NCBI RefSeq assembly: GCF_001905465.1
Contig: NZ_LISX01000021.1
Coordinates: 1-64,000, forward strand
From: Kitasatospora sp. CB01950
GTDB taxonomy: Bacteria; Actinomycetota; Actinomycetes; Streptomycetales; Streptomycetaceae
Length of the DNA stretch: 64,000 bases
Direction: 5' to 3'
The notes under the pieces were generated by a model, which ran no database searches, had not been told where the DNA came from, and worked only from the letters and a program-made list of their open reading frames with translations. Positions 44,962 through 54,735 of the stretch are shown here, piece by piece. Numbering within the stretch: the first letter of the stretch is position 1; the number at the start of each line of letters is the position of its first letter. The translations under genes were made by a program, and so were the position numbers.

Positions 44962-46269
44962 CTAGTTGATGCGCACCGGGTTGATGATGTCGGCGGCCAT
45001 CACCAGGGCCGTGAAGCAGATGAACACCCCGGCGACCACGTAGGCCAGCGGCATCAGCCGGGCCACGTCGAACGGTCCGGGGTCGGGGCGGCGCAGCACC
45101 CGGGCGACGCCGCGGCGCAGCGACTCCCACAGGGCGCCGGCGATGTGTCCGCCGTCCAGCGGGAGCAGCGGCAGCATGTTGAACAGGAACAGCATCAGGT
45201 TGATGCCGGCCAGCAGTTGGACGAAGAACGCGAGCTGCTGGGTGGCGGGCAGGTCCATCGCGAACACGTCGCCGCCGAGCCGGGCGGCGCCGACCATGCC
45301 GATCGGCGAGTCGGTCTCGCGCGGGGCGCCGTCGACCACGGCGTGCCACAGGCCGGGGATCTTGCCGGGCAGCTGGGCCAGCGACTCGACGCTGTGCCGG
45401 GCCATCGAGTCCATCTGGTCGACGCTCTCGCCGAGCGACAGGTGGTGCACGCCGGTGGCGGGGGTGATGCCGAGGAAGCCCGCGGTGACGGTCTGCCCCT
45501 TGACCGGGTTGTTGTCCTTGTCCAGCGCCTGCAGCGTGTTGGTGGTGATGTCGGCGTTCAGCGTGGCGAGGCCGCCGTCCTTGTGGCGGACCTCGATGGC
45601 GACCTGCTTGCCCGCCGAGTCCCGGATCAGGTTGGACAGCTGCGGGTAGTCGTGGATCTGCACCCCGCCGAAGCTCAGCACGGTGTCGCCGGCCCGCAGG
45701 CCCGCCAGGTTGGCCGGGGACTTCGCGTCCTCCGGCTTGCAGGTGTCGGTCTTCTGGCTGACCGGCACCACGCACTCACTGACGGACTGCACGGTGGGCA
45801 CCGACTGCTGGATGCCGATGCCCATGAACAGCGTCAGGAACAGGCCGATCGACAGGATCAGGTTCATGCCCGGGCCGGCGAACATCACGATGACGCGCTT
45901 CCACGGCTTGCGGGTGTAGAACAGCCGGGTCTCGTCGCCGGACCGGACCTCCTCGTAGGAGGCCTCCCGGGCGTCCTCGATCATCGATCGCCAGGGCGAG
46001 CTGGAACGCTTCGTTATCCGGCCGTCCGCGCCGGGCGGGAACATGCCGATCATCCGGATGTAGCCGCCGAACGGGATCGCCTTCAGGCCGTACTCGGTCT
46101 CGCCCCGCTTGGTCGACCAGATGGTCTTGCCGAAGCCGACCATGTACTGCGGCACCCGGATGCCGAACAGCTTCGCGGTGGAGAGGTGGCCGAGCTCGTG
46201 CCAGGCGATCGAGAAGAGCAACCCGATCACGAAGATCAGGACGCCCAGCACCCACATCAGCTTGTCCAC
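44962..46269 (-). CDS. Site-2 protease, M50 (RseP/Rip1-like)
   Basis: An intramembrane zinc metalloprotease that cuts membrane-bound anti-sigma factors or other TM substrates; the mycobacterial homologue is Rip1. The 435-aa protein has the zinc motif HELGH (residues 24-28) in the first TM helix. A PDZ domain lies in the middle (AGLRAGDTVLSFGGVQIHDY, about 190-265). The third zinc ligand is in LLPLDGGHI within a later TM helix. The start is GTG 46267-46269. It is flanked by dxr and ispG on the same strand, a conserved actinobacterial trio. Confidence 0.95.
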   Translation of the reverse strand: MDKLMWVLGVLIFVIGLLFSIAWHELGHLSTAKLFGIRVPQYMVGFGKTIWSTKRGETEYGLKAIPFGGYIRMIGMFPPGADGRITKRSSSPWRSMIEDAREASYEEVRSGDETRLFYTRKPWKRVIVMFAGPGMNLILSIGLFLTLFMGIGIQQSVPTVQSVSECVVPVSQKTDTCKPEDAKSPANLAGLRAGDTVLSFGGVQIHDYPQLSNLIRDSAGKQVAIEVRHKDGGLATLNADITTNTLQALDKDNNPVKGQTVTAGFLGITPATGVHHLSLGESVDQMDSMARHSVESLAQLPGKIPGLWHAVVDGAPRETDSPIGMVGAARLGGDVFAMDLPATQQLAFFVQLLAGINLMLFLFNMLPLLPLDGGHIAGALWESLRRGVARVLRRPDPGPFDVARLMPLAYVVAGVFICFTALVMAADIINPVRIN

Positions 46270-46294
46270 CGCGTCGCCTCCGTCGTCCTACCGC

Positions 46295-47533
46295 TCAGCC
46301 TGCCGCCAGTTCGCGGGCCCGGGCCCGGGCCCAGCTCTCCGCGTGGAGTACGTCCTCCACCGTGAGCGAAGTTCCCGCCCGGGGGGCGCCGTGTTCGGCG
46401 ACCACCTTCGCCACAGTGTCCACGATTCCGGTGAAGGGCAGAGCGCCCTTCAGGAAAGCGTCCACACATTCCTCGTTGGCGGCGTTGAAGACCGCCGGGG
46501 CGGTCCCGCCGAGCGTACCCACCTCGCGGGCGAGCTCGACGGCCGGGAAGGCCTCGTTGTCGAGCGGGAAGAACTCCCAGGTCGCGGCCTTGGTCCAGTC
46601 GCAGCCGGGGGCGGCGTCCGGCACCCGGTCCGGCCAGCCGAGGCCGAGCGCGATCGGCATCCGCATGTCCGGCGGGCTGGCCTGGGCGAGCGTGGAGCCG
46701 TCCAGGAATTCCACCATCGAATGAACGACCGACTGCGGATGGACGACCACCTCGATCCGGTCGAAGGGCACGTCGTACAGCAGGTGCGCCTCGATCACCT
46801 CCAGGCCCTTGTTCACCAGGGTCGCCGAGTTGATCGTCACGACCGGGCCCATCGCCCAGGTCGGGTGCGCCAGCGCGTCGGACGGCGTGACGCCGGCCAG
46901 CTGCTCGCGGGTGCGGTTGCGGAACGGGCCGCCGCTGGCCGTCACCACCAGCTTGCGGACCTCGGCGCGGGTGCCGCCGGCCAGCGCCTGGAACAGCGCG
47001 GCGTGCTCGGAGTCGACCGGCACGATCTGGCCGGGCTGCGCCACGGCCTTCACCAGCGGGCCGCCGACGATCAGCGACTCCTTGTTCGCCAGCACCAGCA
47101 CCCGGCCGGCCCGCAACGCGGCCAGCGTCGGCGCCAGGCCGATCGAGCCGGTGATGCCGTTCAGCACCGAGTGGCACTCCGTCGCGGCCAGCTCGGTGGC
47201 CGCGTCCGGGCCCGCCAGCACCTGCGGCAGCGGGGCGCCCTGCGCCTTGGCGGCCAGCGCCTCGCGCAGCGGCCGCTCGGCGGCCGGGTCGGCCACCGCG
47301 ACGGTGTGCACGCCCAGCGCGACGGCCTGCTCGGCGAGCAGCTCCACCCGTCCGCCGGCGGCGGACAGCGCGACCACCCTGAACCGGTCCGGGTTGCGGA
47401 GCACCACGTCGATGGCCTGGGTGCCGATCGAGCCGGTGGAGCCGAGGATGACCAACTCCCGCGGCCCGTCCGGGTCGGCGACGGTCGGGGTGAAGCGCAG
47501 CTGCGGGTGGGCGAGCGAATTCATGCCCCCCAT
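46295..47533 (-). CDS. dxr: 1-deoxy-D-xylulose 5-phosphate reductoisomerase
   Basis: Dxr converts DXP to MEP, the second step of the non-mevalonate isoprenoid pathway and the fosmidomycin target. The 412-aa protein has the NADPH motif LGSTGSIGTQ (about 30-39), NKESLIVGG, the metal and substrate motif VPVDSEHAALFQ, VTASGGPF and HPQSVVHSMVEF. An ATG at 47533 and one three codons downstream are both possible; neither has a well-spaced ribosome site. It heads the dxr-M50-ispG group. Confidence 0.97.
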   Translation of the reverse strand: MGGMNSLAHPQLRFTPTVADPDGPRELVILGSTGSIGTQAIDVVLRNPDRFRVVALSAAGGRVELLAEQAVALGVHTVAVADPAAERPLREALAAKAQGAPLPQVLAGPDAATELAATECHSVLNGITGSIGLAPTLAALRAGRVLVLANKESLIVGGPLVKAVAQPGQIVPVDSEHAALFQALAGGTRAEVRKLVVTASGGPFRNRTREQLAGVTPSDALAHPTWAMGPVVTINSATLVNKGLEVIEAHLLYDVPFDRIEVVVHPQSVVHSMVEFLDGSTLAQASPPDMRMPIALGLGWPDRVPDAAPGCDWTKAATWEFFPLDNEAFPAVELAREVGTLGGTAPAVFNAANEECVDAFLKGALPFTGIVDTVAKVVAEHGAPRAGTSLTVEDVLHAESWARARARELAAG

Positions 47534-47710
47534 TGTGGCCTGTGCTACGCGGTGGTCACCGCCATGTCCGGAGCTTCCCGGCGGCCCCGCCGTCGACCGG
47601 GGCCACCCACTCGAACACGCCTACGACGCCGCGCAGTCCGATCGAGAACTCCACCGCGGGCGGCGGGCCGCGCTCCCCGGCGGCATCCGCCGGAAGCGTG
47701 TCGAGGCAGG

Positions 47711-47750
47711 CCGACGCCCCGCCGCCGCAGATGCGGTGACGGGGCGTCGG
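47711..47750 (-). terminator. Terminator after aldehyde dehydrogenase gene
   Basis: A perfect outer stem of 11 bp (47711-47721 with 47740-47750) continues after one C/A mismatch with six more pairs to an AGAT tetraloop, 12 nt past the aldehyde dehydrogenase stop codon. Confidence 0.8.
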
Positions 47751-47762
47751 GTCCGGGCTCGA

Positions 47763-49205
47763 TCAGAGGTCGAGGCCGGTCAGCACCATGACCTTCTCGA
47801 AGGTGAAGTCGTCCATCGCGTAGCGGACGCCCTCGCGGCCCACGCCGGAGTCCTTCACGCCGCCGTACGGCATCTGGTCGGCGCGGTAGGACGGCGCGTC
47901 GCCGATGACCACGCCGCCGACCTCCAGCTCGCGGTGGGCGCGGAAGGCGGTCTGCACGTCGTGCGTGAAGACGCCGGCCTGCAGGCCGAAGTCGGAGTCG
48001 TTGACCATCGCGAAGGCCTCCTCGGTGGAGGACACCTTGTGCAGCGACAGCACCGGGCCGAACACCTCGCAGGTGGCCAGGATGGCGTCCGCCGGCATCT
48101 CGGCGAGCACGGTCGGCTCGACGGCCGCGCCGTCCCGCTTGCCGCCGGTGAGCAGCTTGGCGCCCTTGGCGACGGCGTCCTCGATCCAGGACTCGACGCG
48201 CTTGGCGGCGTTCTCGTCCACCAGCGGGCCCACGTCGGTGGCCGCGTCCCGCGGGTCGCCGGTGACCTGCGCCTGCACCTTGGCGACGACCTTCTCGACC
48301 AGGCGGTCGTAGACGGTCGCGTCGGCGATCACCCGCTGCACCGAGATGCAGGACTGGCCGCCCTGGTAGTTCGCGAACAGCGCGATCCGGCTCGCGGCCC
48401 AGTCGAGGTCCGCCTCGGAGCTCCAGTCCGCCAGCACCACGGCCGCGGCGTTGCCGCCGAGCTCCAGGGTGACGTGCTTGCGCGGCACCGAGTCCATGAT
48501 CTGGTAGCCGACCTTGTCCGAACCGGTGAAGGAGATCACCGGCAGGCGCTTGTCCTGCACCAGCGCGGGCATCTTGGCGTTCTCGACCGGCAGGATGCTC
48601 CAGGAGCCCACCGGCAGGTCCGTCTCGGCCAGGATCTCGCCCAGCACCATGGCGGAGAGCGGGGTGGCCGGGGCGGGCTTCAGGATGATCGGCGCGCCGA
48701 CCGCGATCGCCGGGGCCAGCTTGTGGGCCACCAGGTTCAGCGGGAAGTTGAACGGCGCGATGCCCAGCACGACGCCGCGCGGGAAGCGGCGCACCAGCGC
48801 GTAGCGACCGGTGCCGCCCGGGTCGGTGTCCAGCCGCATGGTCTCGCCGTTGGTGCGGCGGGCCTCCTCGGCGGCCCAGCGGAACACCGACACGGCACGG
48901 CCCATCTCGCCGCGCGCCCACTTGATCGGCTTGCCGTTCTCGGCGGTGATCAGCTGGGCGATCTCCTCGGTGCGCTCCGTCAGCCGCTTGGCGACGTGGT
49001 CCAGCGCGGCGGCGCGCACGTGCGCCGGGGTCGCGGCGAACACCGGAACAGCGGCGGCGGCGGCCGCGACGGCCTCCTCGACCTGCGCGTCGGTCGGCAC
49101 ACTGACCTTCGCCACCAGGCTGTTGTCGTGCGGGTGGCGGACCTCGAAGTCCGTCTCACCGCTCGCGCGCTGCCCGGCCAACCAGAACTCGTACGTGGTG
49201 GTCAC
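47763..49205 (-). CDS. Aldehyde dehydrogenase, likely succinate-semialdehyde type
   Basis: An NAD(P)-dependent aldehyde dehydrogenase of 480 aa. It shows the cofactor and substrate motifs FNFPLNLVAHKLAPA, the SFTGSDKVGYQ Rossmann turn, the general base Glu in LELGGNAAAVV and the nucleophile Cys in GGQSCISVQRV. I start at GTG 49203-49205 (MTTTYEFWLAGQ); a more distal start at 49250 adds 15 unconserved residues. It lies downstream of a PucR regulator and close to gabT, so succinate-semialdehyde oxidation in GABA breakdown is the best guess. Other aldehydes remain possible. Confidence 0.9.
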   Translation of the reverse strand: MTTTYEFWLAGQRASGETDFEVRHPHDNSLVAKVSVPTDAQVEEAVAAAAAAVPVFAATPAHVRAAALDHVAKRLTERTEEIAQLITAENGKPIKWARGEMGRAVSVFRWAAEEARRTNGETMRLDTDPGGTGRYALVRRFPRGVVLGIAPFNFPLNLVAHKLAPAIAVGAPIILKPAPATPLSAMVLGEILAETDLPVGSWSILPVENAKMPALVQDKRLPVISFTGSDKVGYQIMDSVPRKHVTLELGGNAAAVVLADWSSEADLDWAASRIALFANYQGGQSCISVQRVIADATVYDRLVEKVVAKVQAQVTGDPRDAATDVGPLVDENAAKRVESWIEDAVAKGAKLLTGGKRDGAAVEPTVLAEMPADAILATCEVFGPVLSLHKVSSTEEAFAMVNDSDFGLQAGVFTHDVQTAFRAHRELEVGGVVIGDAPSYRADQMPYGGVKDSGVGREGVRYAMDDFTFEKVMVLTGLDL

Positions 49206-49344
49206 GGTCGCACCGGCCCCTTCCCTCGAAGACTTCGCTTTCCCATTCACGGTAGGGGGAGGGGGACGGCTTTCCGATTGGACGGACGGGTGGAAAGCAC
49301 CCGTTCGATTACTACGGACAGGACAGGGCCGTCCGGGGCGGGGC

Positions 49345-50910
49345 TCAGTCCTCGCCCGCCCGCAGCGCCAGCCACAGCTCCATCCGGACGTCCGTGTCGT
49401 CCAGCGAGCGGCCCAGCAGCTCCTCGACCCGCCGCATCCGGTACCGCAGCGTGTGCCGGTGCACGCCGAGGTCGGCGGCGGCCGCGTCCCACTGCCCGTG
49501 CCGGGACAGCCAGGCCCGCAGCGAGGCCACCAGGTCGCCGCGGGCGGTGCGGTCGTGGTCGCGCAGCGGGCGCAGCAGGCCCTCGGCGAACGCGGTGACG
49601 GCCTCCTCGCCGAGCAGCGGCAGCAGCGAGCCCGCGCCGACCTCCTCGTGGTCGACGGTGCGGCGGCCGCCGCGCTGGGCGACCGCGAGAGCGCGCTCGG
49701 CCTGGGCCTGCGCGGTGCCGGCGTCCTCCAGCGCGGCCGGGGCGGAGACGCCGAGCGCCAGGCCCTCGTGCTCCTCGACCGCGCCCAGGCAGGCCCGGTG
49801 CACCGAGCCGTTGTCGATGGCGAGCACGGTCAGGCGCGGCCCGTGCGCGCCGTCCTCGCGGGCCACCAGCAGCTTCTCGCCGACCTTGCCGCCGGCCTGC
49901 TCGACGCGGTCGCCGAGCTCGCCGAGCGCCTCGGCCGCCTCCGGGCCGGGGCCGGCGGCGGCCACCAGCACCCGGACGGTGCCCTCGGGCAGGCCGCCGA
50001 ACAGCCCCGACGCGACCTGCCGGGCGGTGCCGACCTCGCCGGCCAGCACCATCCGCAGCAGCGCCGCGCCCATCTTCTCCTCGGCCTGCCGCAGCTCCCG
50101 GGAGCGCTCCAGGGTGAGGGTGAGCAGCGCGACGGCGGCGTTCAGCACGTACCGCTCGGTCGGGGTGATGCGGTCCTCGGTGCCGACTGCGAGGAAGCCG
50201 CGCGGGCGGCGGTCCGCGCCCAGCGACTGCACCACCACGTAGTCCTCGTCGGCGGTGTCGATGGTGCCGGCCCGGCCCTGCAGCGCGGCGCTGGACGGCG
50301 CGGGGCGGCGGCGCAGCCGGTCCACCTCGGCGGCCAGCCGGCCGGCCCGCCGGGCGGCCCAGTCCGGGGCGACCGCGGACAGCGCGCCCGAGCCGTCGTA
50401 CAGCGCGGCCCAGCCGCCCAGCCGGGCGGCCAGCCGGCGCACGATCGCGGTGGTGCCGTCCTTGCCGAGCGCGGCCCGGGTCAGCTCCTCCTGCGCCTCG
50501 AAACTGGTGGTGACGGCCTCGTACTGCTCGGCGGCCAGCGCCGCGGAGACCGCCTTGGAGATCGCGATGAACGGCGTCGCCTCGGGCACCCGCAGCAGCG
50601 GCAGCCCGCGCTGCGCGGCCGCGTCCACCAGCGCCTGCGGCACCTCGGTGTGCGACAGGCCGACCCCCAGCCCGAGCCCGACCACGCCGGCGTCCGCCAG
50701 CCGGTGCACGTAGGCCTGCAGCCGGGCGGCGCTCTTGCCCAGTTTGATGCCGGTGGTGAGGAGCAGCTCGCCGCCCTCGAGGAAGGGAGTGGGATCGTCC
50801 AGCTCGCTGGTGTGCACCCAGCGGACCGGGCGTTCCAGGTGGTCCGCGCCGGCCAGGACCGTCAAATGGAGCGTGCTGGTACGGACGACGGAGGCGAGTG
50901 TGGGGGGCAT
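49345..50910 (-). CDS. PucR family transcriptional regulator
   Basis: A 521-aa CdaR/PucR-type activator. The N-terminal PucR sensor (about 1-125) contains the VRWVHTSELDDPTPFLEGGELLLTTG region with its ELDDP core. A middle GGDEF-like region follows, then a C-terminal helix-turn-helix (LGVHRHTLRYRMRRVEEL core, about 475-500). The ATG is at 50908-50910 with GAAGGTG just upstream. Between the aldehyde dehydrogenase and the gabT region it probably controls GABA or amine catabolism. Confidence 0.93.
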   Translation of the reverse strand: MPPTLASVVRTSTLHLTVLAGADHLERPVRWVHTSELDDPTPFLEGGELLLTTGIKLGKSAARLQAYVHRLADAGVVGLGLGVGLSHTEVPQALVDAAAQRGLPLLRVPEATPFIAISKAVSAALAAEQYEAVTTSFEAQEELTRAALGKDGTTAIVRRLAARLGGWAALYDGSGALSAVAPDWAARRAGRLAAEVDRLRRRPAPSSAALQGRAGTIDTADEDYVVVQSLGADRRPRGFLAVGTEDRITPTERYVLNAAVALLTLTLERSRELRQAEEKMGAALLRMVLAGEVGTARQVASGLFGGLPEGTVRVLVAAAGPGPEAAEALGELGDRVEQAGGKVGEKLLVAREDGAHGPRLTVLAIDNGSVHRACLGAVEEHEGLALGVSAPAALEDAGTAQAQAERALAVAQRGGRRTVDHEEVGAGSLLPLLGEEAVTAFAEGLLRPLRDHDRTARGDLVASLRAWLSRHGQWDAAAADLGVHRHTLRYRMRRVEELLGRSLDDTDVRMELWLALRAGED

Positions 50911-51086
50911 GGCACCTTCGGTGGTTCGACCTGGTCGCGCCGTTGCGATCCGGGCGAGTGAGGGTTCTCCTCCCATTATGGACGCTCCGGACAACCCGGG
51001 ATGCCGAAATCCGCCGGTCCGTACCTTCCGTGACCCAACGCTGACCGCTCCGCGACCCGCCGCCGGCTCCGGAGGCCGGACAGGCC

Positions 51087-53096
51087 CTAACTCCGGAGGT
51101 CGACCAGCAGCGGCGGCACCTGCTCCCCCGTCACCGAGGTCAGCGAGATCACCGCATGCCCGGACGGCAGCGCGTGCGCCAGGTCGGACGGCGACCAGCG
51201 GTGCCGCTCGACGTCCCGGGTGGTGACCGACTCGGTCTGCGCCGTGGTGCCGGACAGCGCCTTGCGCACCAGCCGGCCGGCCCGGCGCACCGTGCCGCCG
51301 GAGGTGTCCGGGGTGTGGGTGACGGCGGTCTCCCGGACCAGGTGGGTGCCCCAGGCCTCGGAGAACAGCCGGCCGTCCCAGGGCGCGATGCCCGGGAAGG
51401 CCATCCGGTTGCCGACCGCGCCGAACAGCGGTGCCCGCAGCGCCTCGGGCAGGTCGGACAGCGTGCGCAGCAACAGCACCACGCCCGCGTTGACGCCGCG
51501 CAGCCGCTGGATGCCGCGGATCGTCTGCGCGTCCACGGCGGCGGTGGCGTCGTCCAGCACCAGTCCGGCGAACAGCTCGCGGTCGCCGCGGTCGGCGGCG
51601 GCCTGGGTGAACTGGCCCAGCAGCAGCCGCGACAGCATCCGCGCGGCCTCCGGGTGCGCCCGCTCGGGCAGCTTCACCCGCACCCGCAGCGGGTGCTCCA
51701 GCGCCCGCATCGCGAACGCCGGCTTGGCGCCCGGGCCGCCGGAGAAACCGGCGGCGAGCGCGGGACGGTCCAGCAGCGCCAGCCGGTCGGCGAGCAGCGC
51801 GCCCGGGTCGTCCACCCGGCCGTGCATCCGCTCGCGCTGCTGCAGGTCCGCCTCGAACTCCGGCCGCCGGCCCGACTTCTGCAGCTGCTCCGCGAGCTCC
51901 GCCCACCCGTCCCGGTCGCCGGACAGCAGCCCGCGCAGCTCCCGCACCCCCGGATAACGGCCGTACGCCGCCCGGAACGGCCCGACCACCTGCTGCATCG
52001 ACGTCCGCGCACTCTCCGCGCGCGACGCCAACTCGTCCGGCAGCAGCGCGTCCGCCAACCGCGCCGCCGCCTCGTCCGGATTCGGCGCCGCACCGTACAG
52101 GTCCAGTCCGTACGGGGCGGACGGGTCGCCGGGGGCGATCACCACGTCGTACCAGTCGTCCGGGCCGAGGTCCGCGTCGGCCGCGCCGACCACCACCGCG
52201 CAGGCCGCGCCCGCCAGCGCCTGCAGGCACAGCGCCTCCGCCACCGGGCGGGCCAGCGCCGCGGTCTTGCCGGTGCCGGCCGGGCCCACCGCGAGCAGCG
52301 AGGTGCCGAGCAGCGCCGGGTCCAGCGCGAAGCCCGCATGGCGATGGGTGGCCGGGTTCTTCGGCACGTCCTGCGCGACGCCCAACCGCACCTGCCGCAC
52401 CATCAGGTCGTGCCGGGCGCGTCTCCCGCCGGGCAGGTCGCGCTGCTCCGAGGGGTGCGCGCAGGCAGCCGCGCCACGGCTCCCCACCTGCACGGCGAAC
52501 TCCTGTCGGCCCGCCGCATCGACCCCGACACTCCGCCACGCCTGGTGCAGCCGCACATAGTCCACATCCCCGACCACCTCACCCTCCAGCCGCCGCACCA
52601 CCTCCCCGACCGGCCGCAACTCGGCCCACACATCCACCACCGGCGCCGCCTCGGGCTCGGGCGGAATCTCGGTGACGGTACGGGAGAGGACAGGGGCGAT
52701 CCAGCGGCGCCACACCTCGGCCCAGCGACCCATCCGCCCGAAGACCATGAACACCACGATGATCACCGCCACGTTCACGGCGGCGGCGATGAGGAGGGAG
52801 ACGACGAAGGAGCTGGTGTAGGTGAGGCCCATCGTCGTCAGCAGCCCCTGGACCAGGGAAACGCCTTCGAGGTAGACGAAGAGCCCGACCGCGACGTTGA
52901 GCGCCGCCCGCAACAACAGCGGCCCCGCAGCAACATCCGCACCCCCCGCCTTCTTCGGGTCGTACGGCACGTGGTGCTGCCGGTAGACGCCGGGCGGGGC
53001 CTGGGGGCGGGGGGCGGTGACCCAGGTGGGGAGGTGGAAGGGGTTGCGGGGTGGCGGAAGGTGGGGGTGCTGGGTTCGCGCGTCGTTCAGTTCCAC
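51087..53096 (-). CDS. Membrane-anchored P-loop ATPase (TraG/FtsK-like), unknown role
   Basis: A 669-aa protein with a Pro-rich N-terminus, two TM helices (about 57-80 and 95-120) and a large cytoplasmic domain whose Walker A is GPAGTGKTA (G271-A279). Walker B-like GLVLDDATAAVD occurs near 520. The layout of two N-terminal TM helices followed by a P-loop domain is that of conjugal coupling proteins and DNA pumps, but no other transfer gene is nearby. Similar single-copy proteins, annotated only as ATP/GTP-binding, are conserved in streptomycetes as I recall. It separates pucR from gabT. Confidence 0.85.
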   Translation of the reverse strand: MELNDARTQHPHLPPPRNPFHLPTWVTAPRPQAPPGVYRQHHVPYDPKKAGGADVAAGPLLLRAALNVAVGLFVYLEGVSLVQGLLTTMGLTYTSSFVVSLLIAAAVNVAVIIVVFMVFGRMGRWAEVWRRWIAPVLSRTVTEIPPEPEAAPVVDVWAELRPVGEVVRRLEGEVVGDVDYVRLHQAWRSVGVDAAGRQEFAVQVGSRGAAACAHPSEQRDLPGGRRARHDLMVRQVRLGVAQDVPKNPATHRHAGFALDPALLGTSLLAVGPAGTGKTAALARPVAEALCLQALAGAACAVVVGAADADLGPDDWYDVVIAPGDPSAPYGLDLYGAAPNPDEAAARLADALLPDELASRAESARTSMQQVVGPFRAAYGRYPGVRELRGLLSGDRDGWAELAEQLQKSGRRPEFEADLQQRERMHGRVDDPGALLADRLALLDRPALAAGFSGGPGAKPAFAMRALEHPLRVRVKLPERAHPEAARMLSRLLLGQFTQAAADRGDRELFAGLVLDDATAAVDAQTIRGIQRLRGVNAGVVLLLRTLSDLPEALRAPLFGAVGNRMAFPGIAPWDGRLFSEAWGTHLVRETAVTHTPDTSGGTVRRAGRLVRKALSGTTAQTESVTTRDVERHRWSPSDLAHALPSGHAVISLTSVTGEQVPPLLVDLRS

Positions 53097-53319
53097 TTCG
53101 GGCCCCTCCTACGTTGCCGGCGGTGCCATACCCGCTCCGCCGTCCCACCGACACACCCGGGGCCAATGTAGTGGAGGGCCCGGGGGCGGGAGCCGATCTT
53201 CGGCCACTGGCCGTGCCGGACAATTCGTACAGCGCAGCAGTACCGAGTGGCGCATGCCGCCCGAACAGGGCCGGTCGTAGCCTGCGCTTACCGCGCCTTG
53301 AGAATTTGGAGAACACACG

Positions 53320-54660
53320 ATGAGCGCTGCAACGCCGCTCCCGCAGGAGCGCCGCCTGGTCACCGCGATCCCCGGCCCGAAGTCGCAGGAGCTGCAGTCG
53401 CGCAAGCTCGGCGCGGTGGCCGCGGGCGTGGGCACCACGCTGCCGGTGTACATTTCGCGCGCCAACGGTGGCGTGCTGGAGGACGTGGACGGCAACCGCC
53501 TGATCGACTTCGGTTCGGGCATCGCCGTCACCAACGTGGGCAACAGCGCCGAGGCCGTGGTGGAGAAGACCACCGAGCAGCTGGCCGCGTTCACCCACAC
53601 CTGCTTCATGGTGACCCCGTACGAGGGTTACGTCGCGGTTGCGGAGCAGCTGAACGAGCTGACCCCGGGCGACCACGCGAAGAAGACCGCGCTGTTCAAC
53701 TCAGGCTCCGAGGCCGTCGAGAACGCGGTGAAGATCGCCCGCGCCCACACCAAGCGCCAGGCGATCGTGGTCTTCGACCACGGCTACCACGGCCGCACCA
53801 ACCTGACCCTGGCGCTGACGGCGAAGAACATGCCGTACAAGCAGGGCTTCGGTCCGTTCGCCCCCGAGGTCTACCGCGTGCCGGTGGCCTACCCGTACCG
53901 CTGGCTGACGGGCGCGGAGAACGCCGCGACCGAGGCCGCCAAGCAGGCCATCGAGGCGATCAACAAGCAGATCGGCGCCGAGAACGTCGCCGCGATCATC
54001 ATCGAGCCGATCCAGGGCGAGGGCGGCTTCATCGAGCCGGCCAAGGGCTTCCTGCCGGCGATCGTGGAGTTCGCGAAGGACAACGGCATCGTCTTCGTCG
54101 CGGACGAGATCCAGACCGGCTTCTGCCGCACCGGCCAGTGGTTCGCGTGCGAGGACGAGGGCATCGTCCCGGACCTGATCACCACCGCCAAGGGCATCGC
54201 CGGCGGTCTGCCGCTGTCGGCGCTGACCGGCCGCGCCGAGATCATGGACGCCGCGCAGACCGGTGGTCTGGGTGGCACCTACGGTGGCAACCCGGTGGCC
54301 TGTGCGGCCGCGCTGGGCGCCATCGAGACCATGAAGGAGCAGGACCTCAACGGCAAGGCGCAGCGCATCGGCGAGATCATGCTGGGCCGCCTGCGGGCGA
54401 TGCAGGAGAAGTTCGAGATCATCGGTGAGGTCCGCGGTCGCGGCGCGATGATCGCCGTCGAGCTGGTGAAGCCGGGCGGCAAGGAGCCGAACGCGGAGGC
54501 CACCGCGGCCATCGCGAAGGCCTGCCACGCCGAGGGCCTGGTCGTGCTGACCGCCGGCACCTACGGCAACGTGCTGCGCTTCCTGCCGCCGCTGGTGATG
54601 CCGGAGCACCTGCTGGTCGAGGGCCTGGACATCCTGGAGACGGCCTTCACGGGCGTCTGA
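53320..54660 (+). CDS. gabT: 4-aminobutyrate-2-oxoglutarate transaminase
   Basis: A class-III PLP aminotransferase of 446 aa that converts GABA to succinate semialdehyde. The motifs are FGSGIAVTNVGN, NSGSEAVENAVKIAR for PLP phosphate binding, FDHGYHGRT, VADEIQTGFCRTG with the PLP-N1 aspartate, and TTAKGIAGGLPLS with Lys291 as Schiff base. The ATG has GGAG 8 nt upstream. The ALDH and PucR genes 3-6 kb to the left complete a GABA-shunt module. It is divergent from the ATPase gene; the 223-bp gap should carry its promoter. Confidence 0.95.
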   Translation: MSAATPLPQERRLVTAIPGPKSQELQSRKLGAVAAGVGTTLPVYISRANGGVLEDVDGNRLIDFGSGIAVTNVGNSAEAVVEKTTEQLAAFTHTCFMVTPYEGYVAVAEQLNELTPGDHAKKTALFNSGSEAVENAVKIARAHTKRQAIVVFDHGYHGRTNLTLALTAKNMPYKQGFGPFAPEVYRVPVAYPYRWLTGAENAATEAAKQAIEAINKQIGAENVAAIIIEPIQGEGGFIEPAKGFLPAIVEFAKDNGIVFVADEIQTGFCRTGQWFACEDEGIVPDLITTAKGIAGGLPLSALTGRAEIMDAAQTGGLGGTYGGNPVACAAALGAIETMKEQDLNGKAQRIGEIMLGRLRAMQEKFEIIGEVRGRGAMIAVELVKPGGKEPNAEATAAIAKACHAEGLVVLTAGTYGNVLRFLPPLVMPEHLLVEGLDILETAFTGV

Positions 54661-54684
54661 GCACCGGGCAGTACCCCCTGAGCG

Positions 54685-54727
54685 GCGCGGGGGCCGGACG
54701 GAAGCGGATCCCGTCCGGCCCCCGCGC
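54685..54727 (+). terminator. Terminator after gabT
   Basis: A perfect 17-bp stem (54685-54701 with 54711-54727) with a 9-nt loop, followed by GTTCTGCTGTT, 24 nt past the gabT stop codon. Confidence 0.9.
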
Positions 54728-54735
54728 GTTCTGCT

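Noticed and set aside
47545..47762. Possible small gene between dxr and the aldehyde dehydrogenase
   Set aside because: The only open frame is the shifted continuation of an antisense-like frame, Arg/Gly-rich and overlapping the terminator hairpin.
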